Shown here piece after piece: positions 1-10,101 of a DNA stretch of 64,000 nt; position 1 is the first letter of the stretch, and the number at the start of each line of letters is the position of its first letter. Both the position numbers and the translations under genes were made by a program. Location of the stretch: positions 8,432,001 to 8,496,000 of the forward strand of contig NC_079482.1 of assembly GCF_026230105.1 (NCBI RefSeq), given 5' to 3'. The notes beneath the pieces are model-generated. The model was not told the origin of the DNA. It did no database searches and worked only from the letters and a program-made list of their open reading frames with translations. This DNA comes from Diorhabda sublineata (Eukaryota; Arthropoda; Insecta; Coleoptera; Chrysomelidae).

Positions 1-47
1 AAAATTAGATTCACCAGCATTATAAAATATTGATTACGTATATAATA

Positions 48-892
48 CAGGGTGCGGCAGCATAACTTCCTTTTTTAAAAAGTTCGCCATTTAGTCGGTA
101 GATGTCGTAACGGAGTGCTAGTGGTCTCGTTCGAGAGGGGGGACTATAAAGTTTTGTCCCGGCACAGTTCAGTCGCCATCATGCGTTGTAACAGTGAGGA
201 GCGTGCGTTTGCCGTTGAGGTTTACTTTTCGAGCGGATGTTCTGTGATCGCAACCCAGCGCGCCTTTCGGAATCGCTTTAATTTAGCCCCCTTGGCCCCT
301 GTCCCGGACCGGAAATCAATTGTTACGTGGGTCACTACGTTCAGACAAACTGCAAGTGTGACAAGACGAAGAACTGGAGTCCCTCGGCCCATTAGATCAC
401 CGGAGAACATTGAGTTACAGGAATTTTTTTCCCACGGCTAGATGAGTTGGACTTAGGGGACACTTGGTTCCAACAAGACTGGCTGTTTTGAGGGAACACT
501 TCCCAGAGCGCCTTATCTCAATTAGGGGCGATTTGGAGTGGCCAGCCCGCTCTCCCGATTTGACCCCTTGTGATTATTTCCTATGGGGTTTTTTGAAATC
601 CCGTGTGTATGTGAACCGTCCAAGGACCCTACAAGATTTGAAGACGAACATCCAGGAAGAAATTGCCAACATAACGCCTGCTATGCTGGCAAGAGTCATG
701 ACAAACGCCAGAAATCGGTTTACTCAGTGTATGGAGAATGGGGGACGTCACCTAACTGATTTGATCTTCAAAACTCAGTAAAACAAAACTTTATGTATGT
801 GCCTGTATTATAAAAAACGAATAAAAATTTTCTGATTCATACAATAAGTTTTATTAACTTTTGGAAAAAGGAAGTTATGCTGCCGCACCCTG
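48..892 (+). mobile_element. Internally deleted mariner-like element with complete ends
   Basis: Both ends are present. CAGGGTGCGGCAGCATAACT opens the element at 48 and its reverse complement closes it at 892. The first 28 bp of the terminal inverted repeats match perfectly and 35 of 37 bp match overall. TA dinucleotides at 46-47 and 893-894 are the target duplication expected for Tc1/mariner-type transposition. At 845 bp it is shorter than an autonomous copy; the missing part is the middle of the transposase. It is markedly less AT-rich than its surroundings, so it is probably a fairly recent arrival. Related but older tails of the same broad transposase type occur at 31330-31430, 48100-48460 and 54830-55210. 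Confidence 0.93.
181..781 (+). pseudogene. Deleted transposase of the 48-892 element (N-terminal helix-turn-helix plus C-terminal DDE tail)
   Basis: The natural start is probably the ATG at 181 (MRCNSEERAFAVEVYF), not the upstream ATG at 115. Residues up to position 441 form the N-terminal helix-turn-helix region, ending in a basic RRRTGVPRP linker like the GRPR linker of Tc1/mariner transposases. An internal deletion then removes the first catalytic Asp. The frame resumes after a shift with a WFQQD remnant near 463-478. From 464 to 781 it continues with the hallmark WPARSPDLTPCDYFLWGF block, which carries the last catalytic acidic position, and a typical C-terminal tail. The family name is inferred from these motifs. 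It cannot encode a functional transposase. Confidence 0.85.
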
Positions 893-1290
893 TATATATA
901 CCTTCCTTTTTTCGTTGCAGATTAGTAGAATATTCATAATTTTTCAAGAGGTTTCATATCGGTTAAATTAATAACTTGACTTAATTTTCATAATAATAAT
1001 AAATAAACAAATATATAAATAAGTAAACCGACATCCTTTTATATTCAAACAGTTTCAAAGTAATACAATGTCTATTGCGTTTAGATGATTATACCTATAT
1101 AGTACAGAATCGAAAAATTGTATCTAATAGTTACATATGGTATGAATTGTGATGTTTCCGAATGGACATTTCTAGAATTCTAGAAAATAAACACAAAAAC
1201 ATATAAATAACAAGACCTTTCTAGAATTTAGTTGTAAAAAACATAAAATACTCGCCCGCAGTTGATAAAAAGCATACATTAAAGGTAATA
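893..1290. other. AT-rich stretch, nothing recognised
   Basis: Between the mariner-like element and the candidate exon at 1291. No open frame, transposase motif or repeat could be supported. Confidence 0.5.
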
Positions 1291-1473
1291 TCAAGAGCGC
1301 CGACAAACATCGAATGATTCGGGGTAGTCGCCAAATTTTTTGAGTTCCATTATAACTTCACGGTCCATGTCGTGGACGAATTCGGAACAGTATTGTGTGT
1401 TAAATTGATCAGGTACCTCGATTTCCCTGATGTTTTCGATCTTCGCCTGCCTGATGGCAACTTTAGGTGTGGT
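1291..1473 (-). CDS. Candidate terminal coding exon of an unrecognised protein
   Basis: On the minus strand an open frame runs from a stop at 1474-1476 to a TGA at 1291-1293, 60 codons. Its composition is unlike the random frames nearby. It contains acidic, non-repetitive peptide such as IREIEVPDQFNTQYCSEF followed by VHDMDREVIMELKKFGDY and a final DVCRRS. A splice acceptor would have to fall near 1450-1462, where AG occurs as CTAAAG and AGGCAG, but the pyrimidine tract is poor. No polyadenylation signal is obvious just downstream. It could be the last exon of a host gene entering from the right, or a piece of an unrecognised transposon. I do not recognise the protein family. Confidence 0.33.
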   Translation of the reverse strand, partial: TTPKVAIRQAKIENIREIEVPDQFNTQYCSEFVHDMDREVIMELKKFGDYPESFDVCRRS

Positions 1474-4400
1474 TCACAAAAAAATTATATTCTACAAGGC
1501 TTTACTTATGAGCGCCATCTGATTTTTGTCAGATTTTTACTCAGGAAGTGGTATTCAGCCTTGAATAACTGGTGCTCAGATGGGGTGAACAACTAATTTA
1601 TCTTATCCTTTTAACGAACGAAATGAAACAAAAAGATGAAAAAGCTGGAAACACCTTATGAATTGAATGATAAAAAATAAACATACTAAAACTATTCAAG
1701 GACACGATTATTCAAATTAATATTTATTGTTAAGAACAAAAGAAAAAGTTTCAGCAACAAAAACATTTATTGAAAAAATAATAAATTCACTTAACTGCTT
1801 ATCTAAAAGAGCACAAGTAATAAAAGCGTTTATAAATTAAAAACAACTCAGATTTATTTATATATATTGAAGTTGTTGGAGTTGAGTTAAATTTGTTTGT
1901 TTGTGGTGAACCGGTTGAGTTCTTTGGGTGTGGTTGAAGCTCCAAACTGGCAGCTGTAGAATTGCGGGAAAAAAATAAAATGAGGAAGTAAACGGGAACA
2001 CAGATGAAAATTATTGAAGAAGGAACGAGTAGAAAGAACTGATTTGAATAAAAGGAGCTTATGCTCTAAAACTGATTTTATATTTTTTAAATATAACCAA
2101 ACAGAAATATGTTCTATTCTATGCGTTTTGTTCCCCAAATAAATAGAAAATTCGAATTTCTATGAAAACTATAAATCAAACTTTGCTTGGAACAAAAGGA
2201 ACTCCATAAAGATATTTGGAACTTTTGAGAGCACAAAAAAAGCCAAGCGAATATAAAGAACGAAATCACCACAAATTTACTAAAACTTACTTTAATTTAA
2301 AGTGTAGATAGGTAGAGGAGAAATTCGAATACATTACGAAGTTATCTTGAATTTCTCCAATGAAGTAGGAGGTCTATAACAAATTAATTTCTTTTTAGAT
2401 TCACAAAAACTCGAATTTTAAAATAAATAAATCTGTGACTACTGTGCCACAAACATAAAAGTATATTCAAAATGTTTGAAGAAAATCGTAACCAGCCGAT
2501 TGGCATGTCACGGTTTACTTATCCCCATAAATCAGAAAATAGAGGAGAAAATAGACCCACTTCAGTGTATAATAAAAATCAGCAGAGAAACCAATAAATT
2601 GTAAAACTACAATAACCAAAAAAAATTGTCACGTTCCAATGTTTCATTCCCACCTGTATCAATAAATATAATTCCACATTATTTATATATTGCATAGCCC
2701 TTTATGAAATTCTCCAATTTGTTTATGCCTAGTTGGAATTGAGGCAAACTTATACCACTGAATGTGGTATGGTAAGTTGCGTTGAGAATTGTGTTGCAGT
2801 GTAGCGTCCTTTATATCCCCATTGCGCTTCTATAGTATAGCGTAAAGGCTCACTCGGAAAAGCGGATATTTAATTCATCACAAATGATGAACGTAGCTTC
2901 ACAAAACAGAAATGTACAATTGAAAATTGAAAATACTATTCGTGACTTAACAGTTTAAAAAGTTTCTTCACAAATATAACCTTTTGGCAATAGCGCGCGT
3001 TTTTATTAGATTATGACGGTTATTATCACTTCACACCTGGCACTATTGAATACAGTTACTAATAAAAATAATAAGTATTATTGAAAAAGACTGGAATAAG
3101 TCGACACGTCAAATTTTATCTTTCTTCCAAAAATTATTAAAAAAAAGTAATTTTAAAACAGAAGAGACCTAAAATCAAGAACATTTAGAAGAATAAATAT
3201 AAGTATTTATATTGGTCTTGAATCAATGGGGTTTTATTTACTGGAAAAGTATGAAAGAAGAGATCTTAAGTAGAATAAGCGGGTTAATTGAATGGTGTGC
3301 GATAGTGATAGTACTAAAATCAACGTTGACACTATTTGTACGATATATATATCGTACAAAATCATAAATATTTTTATTTATACAAGATAATTGTTTGGAT
3401 TAATTAAAATAAACATGTGTTGCTCTGAAAACAAGAAACGACATTAAAAGTTTATTTCTTCTATTCTTTCATAAATAAGAAATTATTCTTAGAATAAAAC
3501 TATTCACAATTCCCAACTTATTTACCCTCTATATTTTATTCTCATAGAAATTGACAATAACCGACAATGTCAATGTGACATCCAGTATACTTTGTTTCCA
3601 ACTAAAGAAATACAATTTTTTTACACTCATTCAAATCATTCACGATATCACAAATAATTTAAACTCATTAAGGCTCGATGTACACTTCGCGATTATTGTT
3701 TTGATACTGAATGATTTTGATTCTAGTGAGTAGGATAATCAAAAAATGAAGTGAAAATCCAATGGAAAATTTTATTACAATTAATTGTAACGTTTTATTA
3801 TCCGTAAGTGTTCATAATATTACTTTTGAAATATATTCATGTCTATATTATCTATTTTCACATACTAAATATTTCCATTTCTTCAAACATCAATCGTAAT
3901 TATAATCCTCATTATTATTTTTATTAGTCCCTTTGCCTGCTCTTGTCGCTTTTTAATATACCAGTTTGTTTTTCATTTCCTTCTGAAGTGTTTTCTCAAC
4001 AACTCTCGCTCTGTAATCTGTAGAGTTGAAGTTCTCTTAATCGAAAAAGGAAATGTTTCATTTAGATGAAACTGCAACAACACTCGTACAATTATGTTTC
4101 TTTTTTATTAGTGTCATTCTCTTGTGATATAACATAATCTTAGATAGGTATTGCATGGACTTTGTGGTTTTTTATCTCAGAGGGTGATTTTGAAGGGTAT
4201 ACTGTTTGCCTATAATAAACTGAGCTATCAATATAATGAAATACTCATAAAAATGAGCTTTGATGGATAACGTCATTAGATAGTTCAATAGGAGAAACAT
4301 TAGCGTCGATATTGGAAAAAATTTAACATAATTCTTGTTTTTTTTATAAATAATTTATAATAAGTAATAATATAAGTAATTTTGTTCACCTGAATGCTGA

Positions 4401-5375
4401 AAATAGTCTTATGAATTACTATCCATTTCAAGAATTCTCTTGTTATAGATTTTTTGTCATGGAAATTCAAGTATAATTTCAATATTTTTTTTACTTTTAT
4501 GTTCATTTTAGAAACGTGACACTGATAAGATTAGCAGATAAAAATGTGTTCTTGTGACATACAATTGAACACCGTACTATAGGAGAATGAACCCCTATTA
4601 ATATGGAACAAAAAAAGCTTTAGAGTTTTTGTGTCATATCAAGGAAACCATATACAGAAATAGCTTTGATTTTGTAATGTTTTCCTTTTTTCCTTATTTA
4701 ACCATCTTACACTTTTTTCTATTCGGATCCAATATTTACTGAGTACTCGCTGAAAAACCAGCCACTATTTATACACAACGGATTTCTCGATAATTCGGAT
4801 TCTAGAATCTAAACCAACAAAATATCTTCTTTGCAATTGATTTTATAAACACGGCCACAACATACTGTAAATAAGTTATAAGAACAATATAAAGAAATTA
4901 CCGCCGTATATAAAAAATGTAAATGATCCTTCTGGACAAAATAGAACTAACGTATAGTGAGTCTTTTTCGGTGCTTCTTAAAGAACAGTTATAATACATG
5001 GTAATCTGTTTTATAAATGGCAATCATCGAAATTGTTGGAGGGCTCTTGTCATACTATTATAACTTTTCTACGTTTCAGACAATGAACATTGACACATTA
5101 TAGCTCACCCAGCACATATGGGAAGCCACTGTTTGTCTTATTCTGCATTTACAACAAAACATATGAAATAAAATTTTCTCGCCTTTTTAGAAAAGGTTAG
5201 AAAAGGATCTGGATTGTGGCTGCAACACAAATAATTGACAAATATAACAAAACTTGTCAAGAGAAATTTTGCGGTATTTACCCCCCGATCTACAAGGGTA
5301 GAAAGGATCATATCATATGATTATGACCCGATTTACTCAATTAGTTTACGGACAACAATTAACGTGATATGGGTT
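1474..5375. other. Long AT-rich intergenic stretch
   Basis: Open frames here (for example 1887-2138, 3551-3733 and 4300-4506) are short, rich in Phe, Ile, Asn and Lys, and show no motif. The only structure noted is the palindrome at 3335-3360. About 40 bp near 3155-3195 (around cagaagagacct) resembles 56150-56190, so an old dispersed repeat may be present. Confidence 0.5.
3335..3360. repeat. 26-bp perfect palindrome
   Basis: TTTGTACGATATA is followed directly by its reverse complement TATATCGTACAAA, with no loop. The core is alternating TA, which makes palindromes cheap, but the GTACGA arms are not simple sequence. No function is claimed. Confidence 0.8.
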
Positions 5376-5485
5376 AGTTTCCAAACATTCAGATCATAAT
5401 CAAGTTAACCTGATCACAGTTTTCGAAAAAAGAAATGCGAATTATCGGCAGCTGAGTTCGAGAGAATCGAATTGTTTGGAAAACT
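5376..5485. repeat. Short inverted-repeat unit
   Basis: AGTTTCCAAACATTC at 5376-5390 is mirrored by GAATTGTTTGGAAAACT at 5469-5485, allowing two single-base insertions. The interior contains aagttaacctgatcac, which resembles tcaggttaactcgatcat near 53591-53608. This may be a small fold-back or MITE-like remnant. No transposase type or target duplication can be assigned. Confidence 0.45.
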
Positions 5486-6119
5486 GTACTGTTGGTCCCA
5501 AAAATGACTGGTAGAATAAACAGTATTGAGGATATTATTATCAGATGTTATCAAGAATTATACGAAGAATGCCCAATACTAAAAGCCAAAGGCACAGGAC
5601 GAGTGAGCCATACTGTTACAGAAATGAAATAACATTGTTCAACTTATTAATAAACTGTTCAATGTTTCGATGAATTCCTTTCTTTAGTTTTTCACAAAAT
5701 GCATAAAATACAATCTTGACAGTAGATGTATTCTTCGTGGCAATTTCTATTTATCTAAATACTATTACCACAATTTTTTTCTTTACTGTTAATCACTATC
5801 AACTGTCTGTTTGAGCACGGTTAATCTGTAGTTAGTGAGGCACTACAATGGTAGCTTATAGTTTAATGAGTGAAGTTTCTTCTTCAATACTAGTGGAACA
5901 TATCCGAGAGCAGCTCGGGCCCTATCCCATTTACACGGTCAAACTCCGCTTCAAAATTTAGCAACCGGTTTGAACGTGACATTGGCGTATCACAAAATTA
6001 TTGACATTCAAATTAAAGGACCCATCTGGTATGTATAAAGCTAACATTAACTATTCGATGGATTGATTAATTTGATGCTATTGAATAAATTTAGCGTTTA
6101 TAAATTTAGTTGTTCGCAC
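5486..6119. other. Nothing recognised
   Basis: AT-rich sequence without supported coding or repeat structure. The 5' part of the Tc1 relic at 6120 may begin somewhere in here, but no motif could be read. Confidence 0.4.
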
Positions 6120-6520
6120 AAAATAAAAATAAGAGAGGTTCAATCGACCTCACTGGTACCGAGAATAACAAGAGGGAAATCAGGATTGCAAAACTATCGT
6201 TTTCTTTTTGAAGACGAATGACTGTTGAGCGAAGGTAAGAAGATGAATTTTGTTACTTTCGATATTAGCGGCATACATTTCACACAATGGGAGTTTTTAT
6301 TATGAAGTAGTGTTGTTTATGTTTCAACGCGTCTCATTTAGCCATCAGGGTCATTATTTGAAAAATATTAAAACCTCATATGATTCTTTGCCACAGGATA
6401 ACTGTCTATTACAAATACTTCTTCCAGACTTAATTTAATCTCCTATTGGCCACCAAGATCTCCGGATTTATAGACAATTGAACATATGTGCGACATAATC
6501 GATAAATGATTTACACGGCG
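6120..6520 (+). pseudogene. Heavily decayed Tc1-type transposase (DDE region)
   Basis: Four transposase landmarks appear in the right order on the plus strand, in shifting frames. YRFLFEDE (about 6195-6218) matches the VLFSDES block holding the first catalytic Asp. AAYISHNG (about 6268-6291) matches the WAAISHNG block. PQDN (near 6400) matches the QDNAxxH block with the second Asp. SYWPPRSPDL followed by TIEHMCDIIDK (about 6441-6505) matches WPxxSPDLNPIEHxWD with the last acidic residue. In-frame stops separate or interrupt the blocks, including one where Asn of DLNP is expected. Each motif alone is weak; their order and spacing make the call. Ends and terminal repeats were not found. Confidence 0.72.
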
Positions 6521-7250
6521 TCTTTCTTAAATTTTGATATCTTATAGAAATGTTGCAGAAGTTATGCTTAAATCTATGTGAGAATGTGAAATTTACCTAT
6601 TAAATTAGATGTCCAAAAACTGGATTTCACTAATCGGATTGAATTTAAATTATCATAATACGAGTTCCAAGGGTTGTGAGCCAAATATTACCGAAATAAA
6701 ATAATTTTCACTGATTATATCAAGTTCCTTCAACTCTGCCGCTGGTTAAGAGGGATATCGATTAAAGTCCATGATATTAGGAAGTGCCCTAAAATTTTTA
6801 CAGGCCTGATTCTTTTGCAGATTAAAGAGGATTTGTTGGAACGTTTTATATCTGGAACTCGTTTTAGTGGATAACAAAAGAGATCAAGAAGTCAGCCTCG
6901 TTTTTATAGTAAAAAGTAACAGGTATCAACGTTTTATATGAAACTATGAATTTTATCTGTGTGATAAAGTTTTAACTACTACAAACATAATTTTTTGGAG
7001 CCATAGTCTATTAATTACAGGATTAAATGGATTTTGAACAAAATTTTCGAATATGTTTTGCTCATTTTATGGGAACAATACAAAGAGGTGGCATTCACGT
7101 AGTTTGTTGCCAATATTAACACTAACAAAGTTACTTCTATTCAAAAATTGTAATTTCATTTTCGAAAAAGGCAATTATTGCAGACTTTTTAATCATTTGA
7201 CACTTATTGCTTAAGAAGTGATTAGTTACAATTATGAAACGACAACGACA
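6521..7250. other. Nothing recognised
   Basis: AT-rich spacer between the Tc1 relic and the Helitron. No supported frame or repeat. Confidence 0.45.
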
Positions 7251-8551
7251 TCGTAGTATATAAAAATTCAGTGTCCGTGTGTATGTTCCGATTGAACTCA
7301 AATACGAGTCAACTGATATTCATGAAAGTTGGCATATATATGTAATTTGGTCCAACTTAATGATAGGATAGTTATTATTTAAATTAATGGTCTCAATAAT
7401 TAATAATTAATAATAAACTGATAATCAACGTTGATTGGTGTTATTAATCCTAGTTTCCATAAGATTGGAACAGATGGCGCCTTAAGCAAATTTCTTTACA
7501 GAGAACTGTAAAATTTTGTCCTTTGCCACACTTTAATGTGATATATTTTCTTTGATTACACACTATACATGTCTGTACCACTTAACGTTGATTCTTTCAA
7601 ATAATTCTTCATTTTGTCTTCGTTGCGTACATTACTTCGCATATTTTTTCTAACTTACAATTATTCAGAGAACGGCGACATTCATTCACATTAAAAATTC
7701 AATTAATATTTTTAGTAAAACTCCACACAAAAAATCCACCCTTAATGCCCGTAGCAAGAAGACTGGATGTGCACGTGTTGAAAGAGCTTATGAATCAGTC
7801 GAACCGAGAGCAGAAAGAAATGCAGCTTAAAGAATTCAAACAGCTGAAATTCGTACACGAGAACAGCGTGATAATCGTCGACAAGAAAATGCATTGAGAA
7901 CCAGGGTGGCACGTCAACAACACATAGATTCATATAGAGAATAAAACCGAGAAAATCAACGAACCAACCGCACAGTAACACGTGGAGCATTTATTCGTCT
8001 TACATTTAATTATGAACCAGACATCAATTACTCGGCTGATTCCAAAGTTACTATTGGTGCGATGGAAAAAATATGCAATTATTGTCAGGCGTTAAAATTT
8101 CGCAATGAAATACCCGGCATGTGTTGCGCATCAGGATAAGTTGTTTTGTCACCACTCCTTACTCCACCTGAACATTTGAAATCCCTTCTTTCTGGTATTT
8201 CAAGTGAATCAAAATTATTTTTGCGTAAGACACGAAAATTTAATTCTTGCTTCCAAATGACGTCGTTTAAAGAATCCAAAGTTTGTGATTTGTCATCTGA
8301 TAGTCGTAATTTTGAGACAACATTCAAAATTCAAGGTCAGGTATATCATAAAATTGGATCATTGATGACAATGCCAAATGAAGGTCCAAAATTTCTTCCG
8401 ATCTATTTTTTGGGCAATTGTGAAGAACGTGTAACAACTCGATGCCAGTATAATTTCATTGAACAATTAGAAGAGAGAGCAATTGTATTGTCATTAGAAT
8501 TATTTCAAATCAAATCGCTCAGCCACAGCAACGCCTAGCCGGGTCTGCTAG
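7251..8551 (+). mobile_element. Truncated Helitron with both ends
   Basis: The left end is TCGTAGTATATAAAAATTCA at 7251, preceded by A. The right end is GGGTCTGCTAG, ending with CTAG at 8548-8551 and followed by T. Helitrons insert between A and T, begin with TC and end with CTRR, so all four criteria are met. CTAGC-CGGGTCT-GCTAG at 8535-8551 can form a short hairpin at the end; classical Helitrons have a hairpin slightly upstream. Inside is a decayed Rep-helicase N-terminal frame. At 1.3 kb it lacks the Rep catalytic His-hydrophobe-His segment and the whole helicase, so it is non-autonomous. Confidence 0.88.
7747..8538 (+). pseudogene. Helitron replicase N-terminal fragment (Helitron-like N domain)
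   Basis: A single frame runs from about 7747 to the TAG at 8536-8538, broken by a few internal stops. It begins with an Arg/Glu/Gln-rich stretch (TREQRDNRRQENALRTRV) typical of the basic leader of Helitron proteins. A CNYCQALKFRNE motif near 8071-8105 and the CC residues after it form the zinc-finger-like region. PPEHLKSLLSG and KIQGQVYHKIGSL follow, and FLPIYFLGN near 8391 is the diagnostic end of the N domain before the Rep motifs. Frame stops are seen around 7825, 7943 and 8138. The HUH Rep motif and PIF1 helicase domains are absent. The minus-strand frames over this region are shadows. Confidence 0.85.
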
Positions 8552-8636
8552 TCGTTTATATTTTATTAAGTTAATATCAGATGTAAAAGTTCACACCTTC
8601 AGGAAAATATATTATTAATATAACTGAAAACTTTAC

Positions 8637-8715
<79 letters not shown>
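8637..8715. repeat. (TA)n microsatellite
   Basis: About 78 bp of alternating A and T with a single C interruption at 8650. The overlapping minus-strand frame reads as Ile-Tyr repeats and is an artefact. Confidence 0.97.
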
Positions 8716-8716
<1 letters not shown>

Positions 8717-9408
8717 CAAATAACAAATAATTAAATAAGTTGTTTTTTTCAATAAATTTGGGGAGTAAAAATCGCAAAAAAATATGTCGATTGATGTTTT
8801 TAGGACATTTTTTGTAGAAAACTGTAAAAGATTGTGAAAGTAATCAAATATTATTTTGTTGGGTTGAACTTAAACTACGAATAAATTTTAACCGAGTTGA
8901 CAGCGAAAAATTATTTCAGACCTTTTTTATATTCCTAAAAAATCCTGTGTAATTTAAATGGTTATTCAAAAATCACGTTGCGGCACCTCTAAATATTCAT
9001 ATTAACAGCTAAAACTTTACCAGAAATTTTTTTTCGTCATCTTTGACGATATTTTCTTAGTAGCAAAAAAAGTTCACCTAGTTAAAAGTTCAAACTCAAT
9101 TGCACTCAATCCATTTTTTATATATTTGTAAATAATATATTTATATCTATTATGTGGTGCATACAGCTGCGGCTACTTGCGTCGCCTAAACAAAATAGAC
9201 TAAAATTCAACAATGTTCATGAATTTAGGGAATAACAATTTTCTAAACACTTTCCAGCATAGTATTCCAATTAGTAGAAGAGTTTTTAGGTAACGGGAGA
9301 ATCTAATACCTAACTACGAAGCTCGATTTCAATACTTAATTACAAAAGTTCGGGAAATAGCACAGTGTCAAGATTAATTACCAAATTAAATAGAACATTG
9401 TTTCATTG

Positions 9409-9442
9409 TTTTACTTTGTTTATCTGTATAAACAAAGTAAAA
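9409..9442. repeat. 14-bp stem hairpin
   Basis: TTTTACTTTGTTTA at 9409-9422 and TAAACAAAGTAAAA at 9429-9442 are perfect reverse complements around a 6-nt loop. Nothing else ties it to an element or gene. Confidence 0.85.
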
Positions 9443-9578
9443 AAGGCACAAAGTGTTTCATGAAATAAAAAACTTTTCCAAAAAAAATAATGACCAGATA
9501 CATTGGTCAAGTTCGCTAAAAGGACAAAGAATCTAGTGATTCTATGGGAAGGCCCGAAGAAAAAATTGTAGAACCCAA

Positions 9579-9833
9579 AACGGATACGTTTATACTATAA
9601 AAGTGAAAGATGATATCATTAGAAATCACGAATAATTAAAAAATCATTTTAAAGAACATAGTGATATAAAGATTGTTAAGCTAACAGAAGGTAAAGCTTT
9701 TTCTCTACATATTAATGCTAGAATTACTAAATATTCGTATAATATCAGAAACAATACCCTCGAAGAAGTTATTTCACTCCATGCCAATTCAGAAAGCGGA
9801 ATTGAAGCTAGAAAACATAGTGTCATTGTATAA
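9579..9833 (+). pseudogene. Decayed open frame, family not recognised
   Basis: An 84-codon frame begins NGYVYTIKVKDDIIRNHE, has one TAA at 9633-9635, and continues LKNHFKEHSDIKIVKLTE and ITKYSYNIRNNTLEEVISLH to a TAA at 9831. The amino-acid mix (charged, balanced, no homopolymers) is more protein-like than chance frames in this AT-rich DNA. A weaker continuation upstream reads AKRTKNLVILWEGP in another frame. It may be a fragment of a transposon protein. I do not recognise it and assign no function. Confidence 0.35.
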
Positions 9834-10101
9834 CTGAGCCTTTAGCAAAGATACATTTTTAGTATCTTGTAGATCACACACTAGAAATGTTGACGTGGTG
9901 TACTTTCTGTACCAAAAGACAGTAAATTGGGAAATTTGGTTCTTAAGTAAAAAGGGCTATGATAATACTTACTGGCAGGGTAAAAACCTTACAAGCATAT
10001 ATTTGTAATTCCAGATATATCTGATGGGTTTATTTTTAGCTGTTAGCCTGTTCAAATAGTTTGTAGCAAATCACTTCTTCATTGCTATCTTGTGATGTAA
10101 A

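Larger units (their letters stand above)
8552..9578. other. AT-rich spacer with microsatellite and hairpin
   Basis: Contains the (TA)n tract at 8637-8715 and the hairpin at 9409-9442. Otherwise no gene or element was recognised. Confidence 0.5.

Noticed and set aside
1887..2138. 83-codon minus-strand frame
   Set aside because: Phe/Leu-rich, no motif, no splice context; fits chance in AT-rich DNA.
3335..3360. Palindrome as a protein-binding operator
   Set aside because: The TA-rich centre makes such palindromes likely by chance here, and there is no neighbouring gene.
8577..8777. Minus-strand open frame through the (TA)n tract
   Set aside because: It translates to Ile-Tyr repeats; the frame exists only because alternating TA has no stop in that phase. 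The same applies to 27819-28163.
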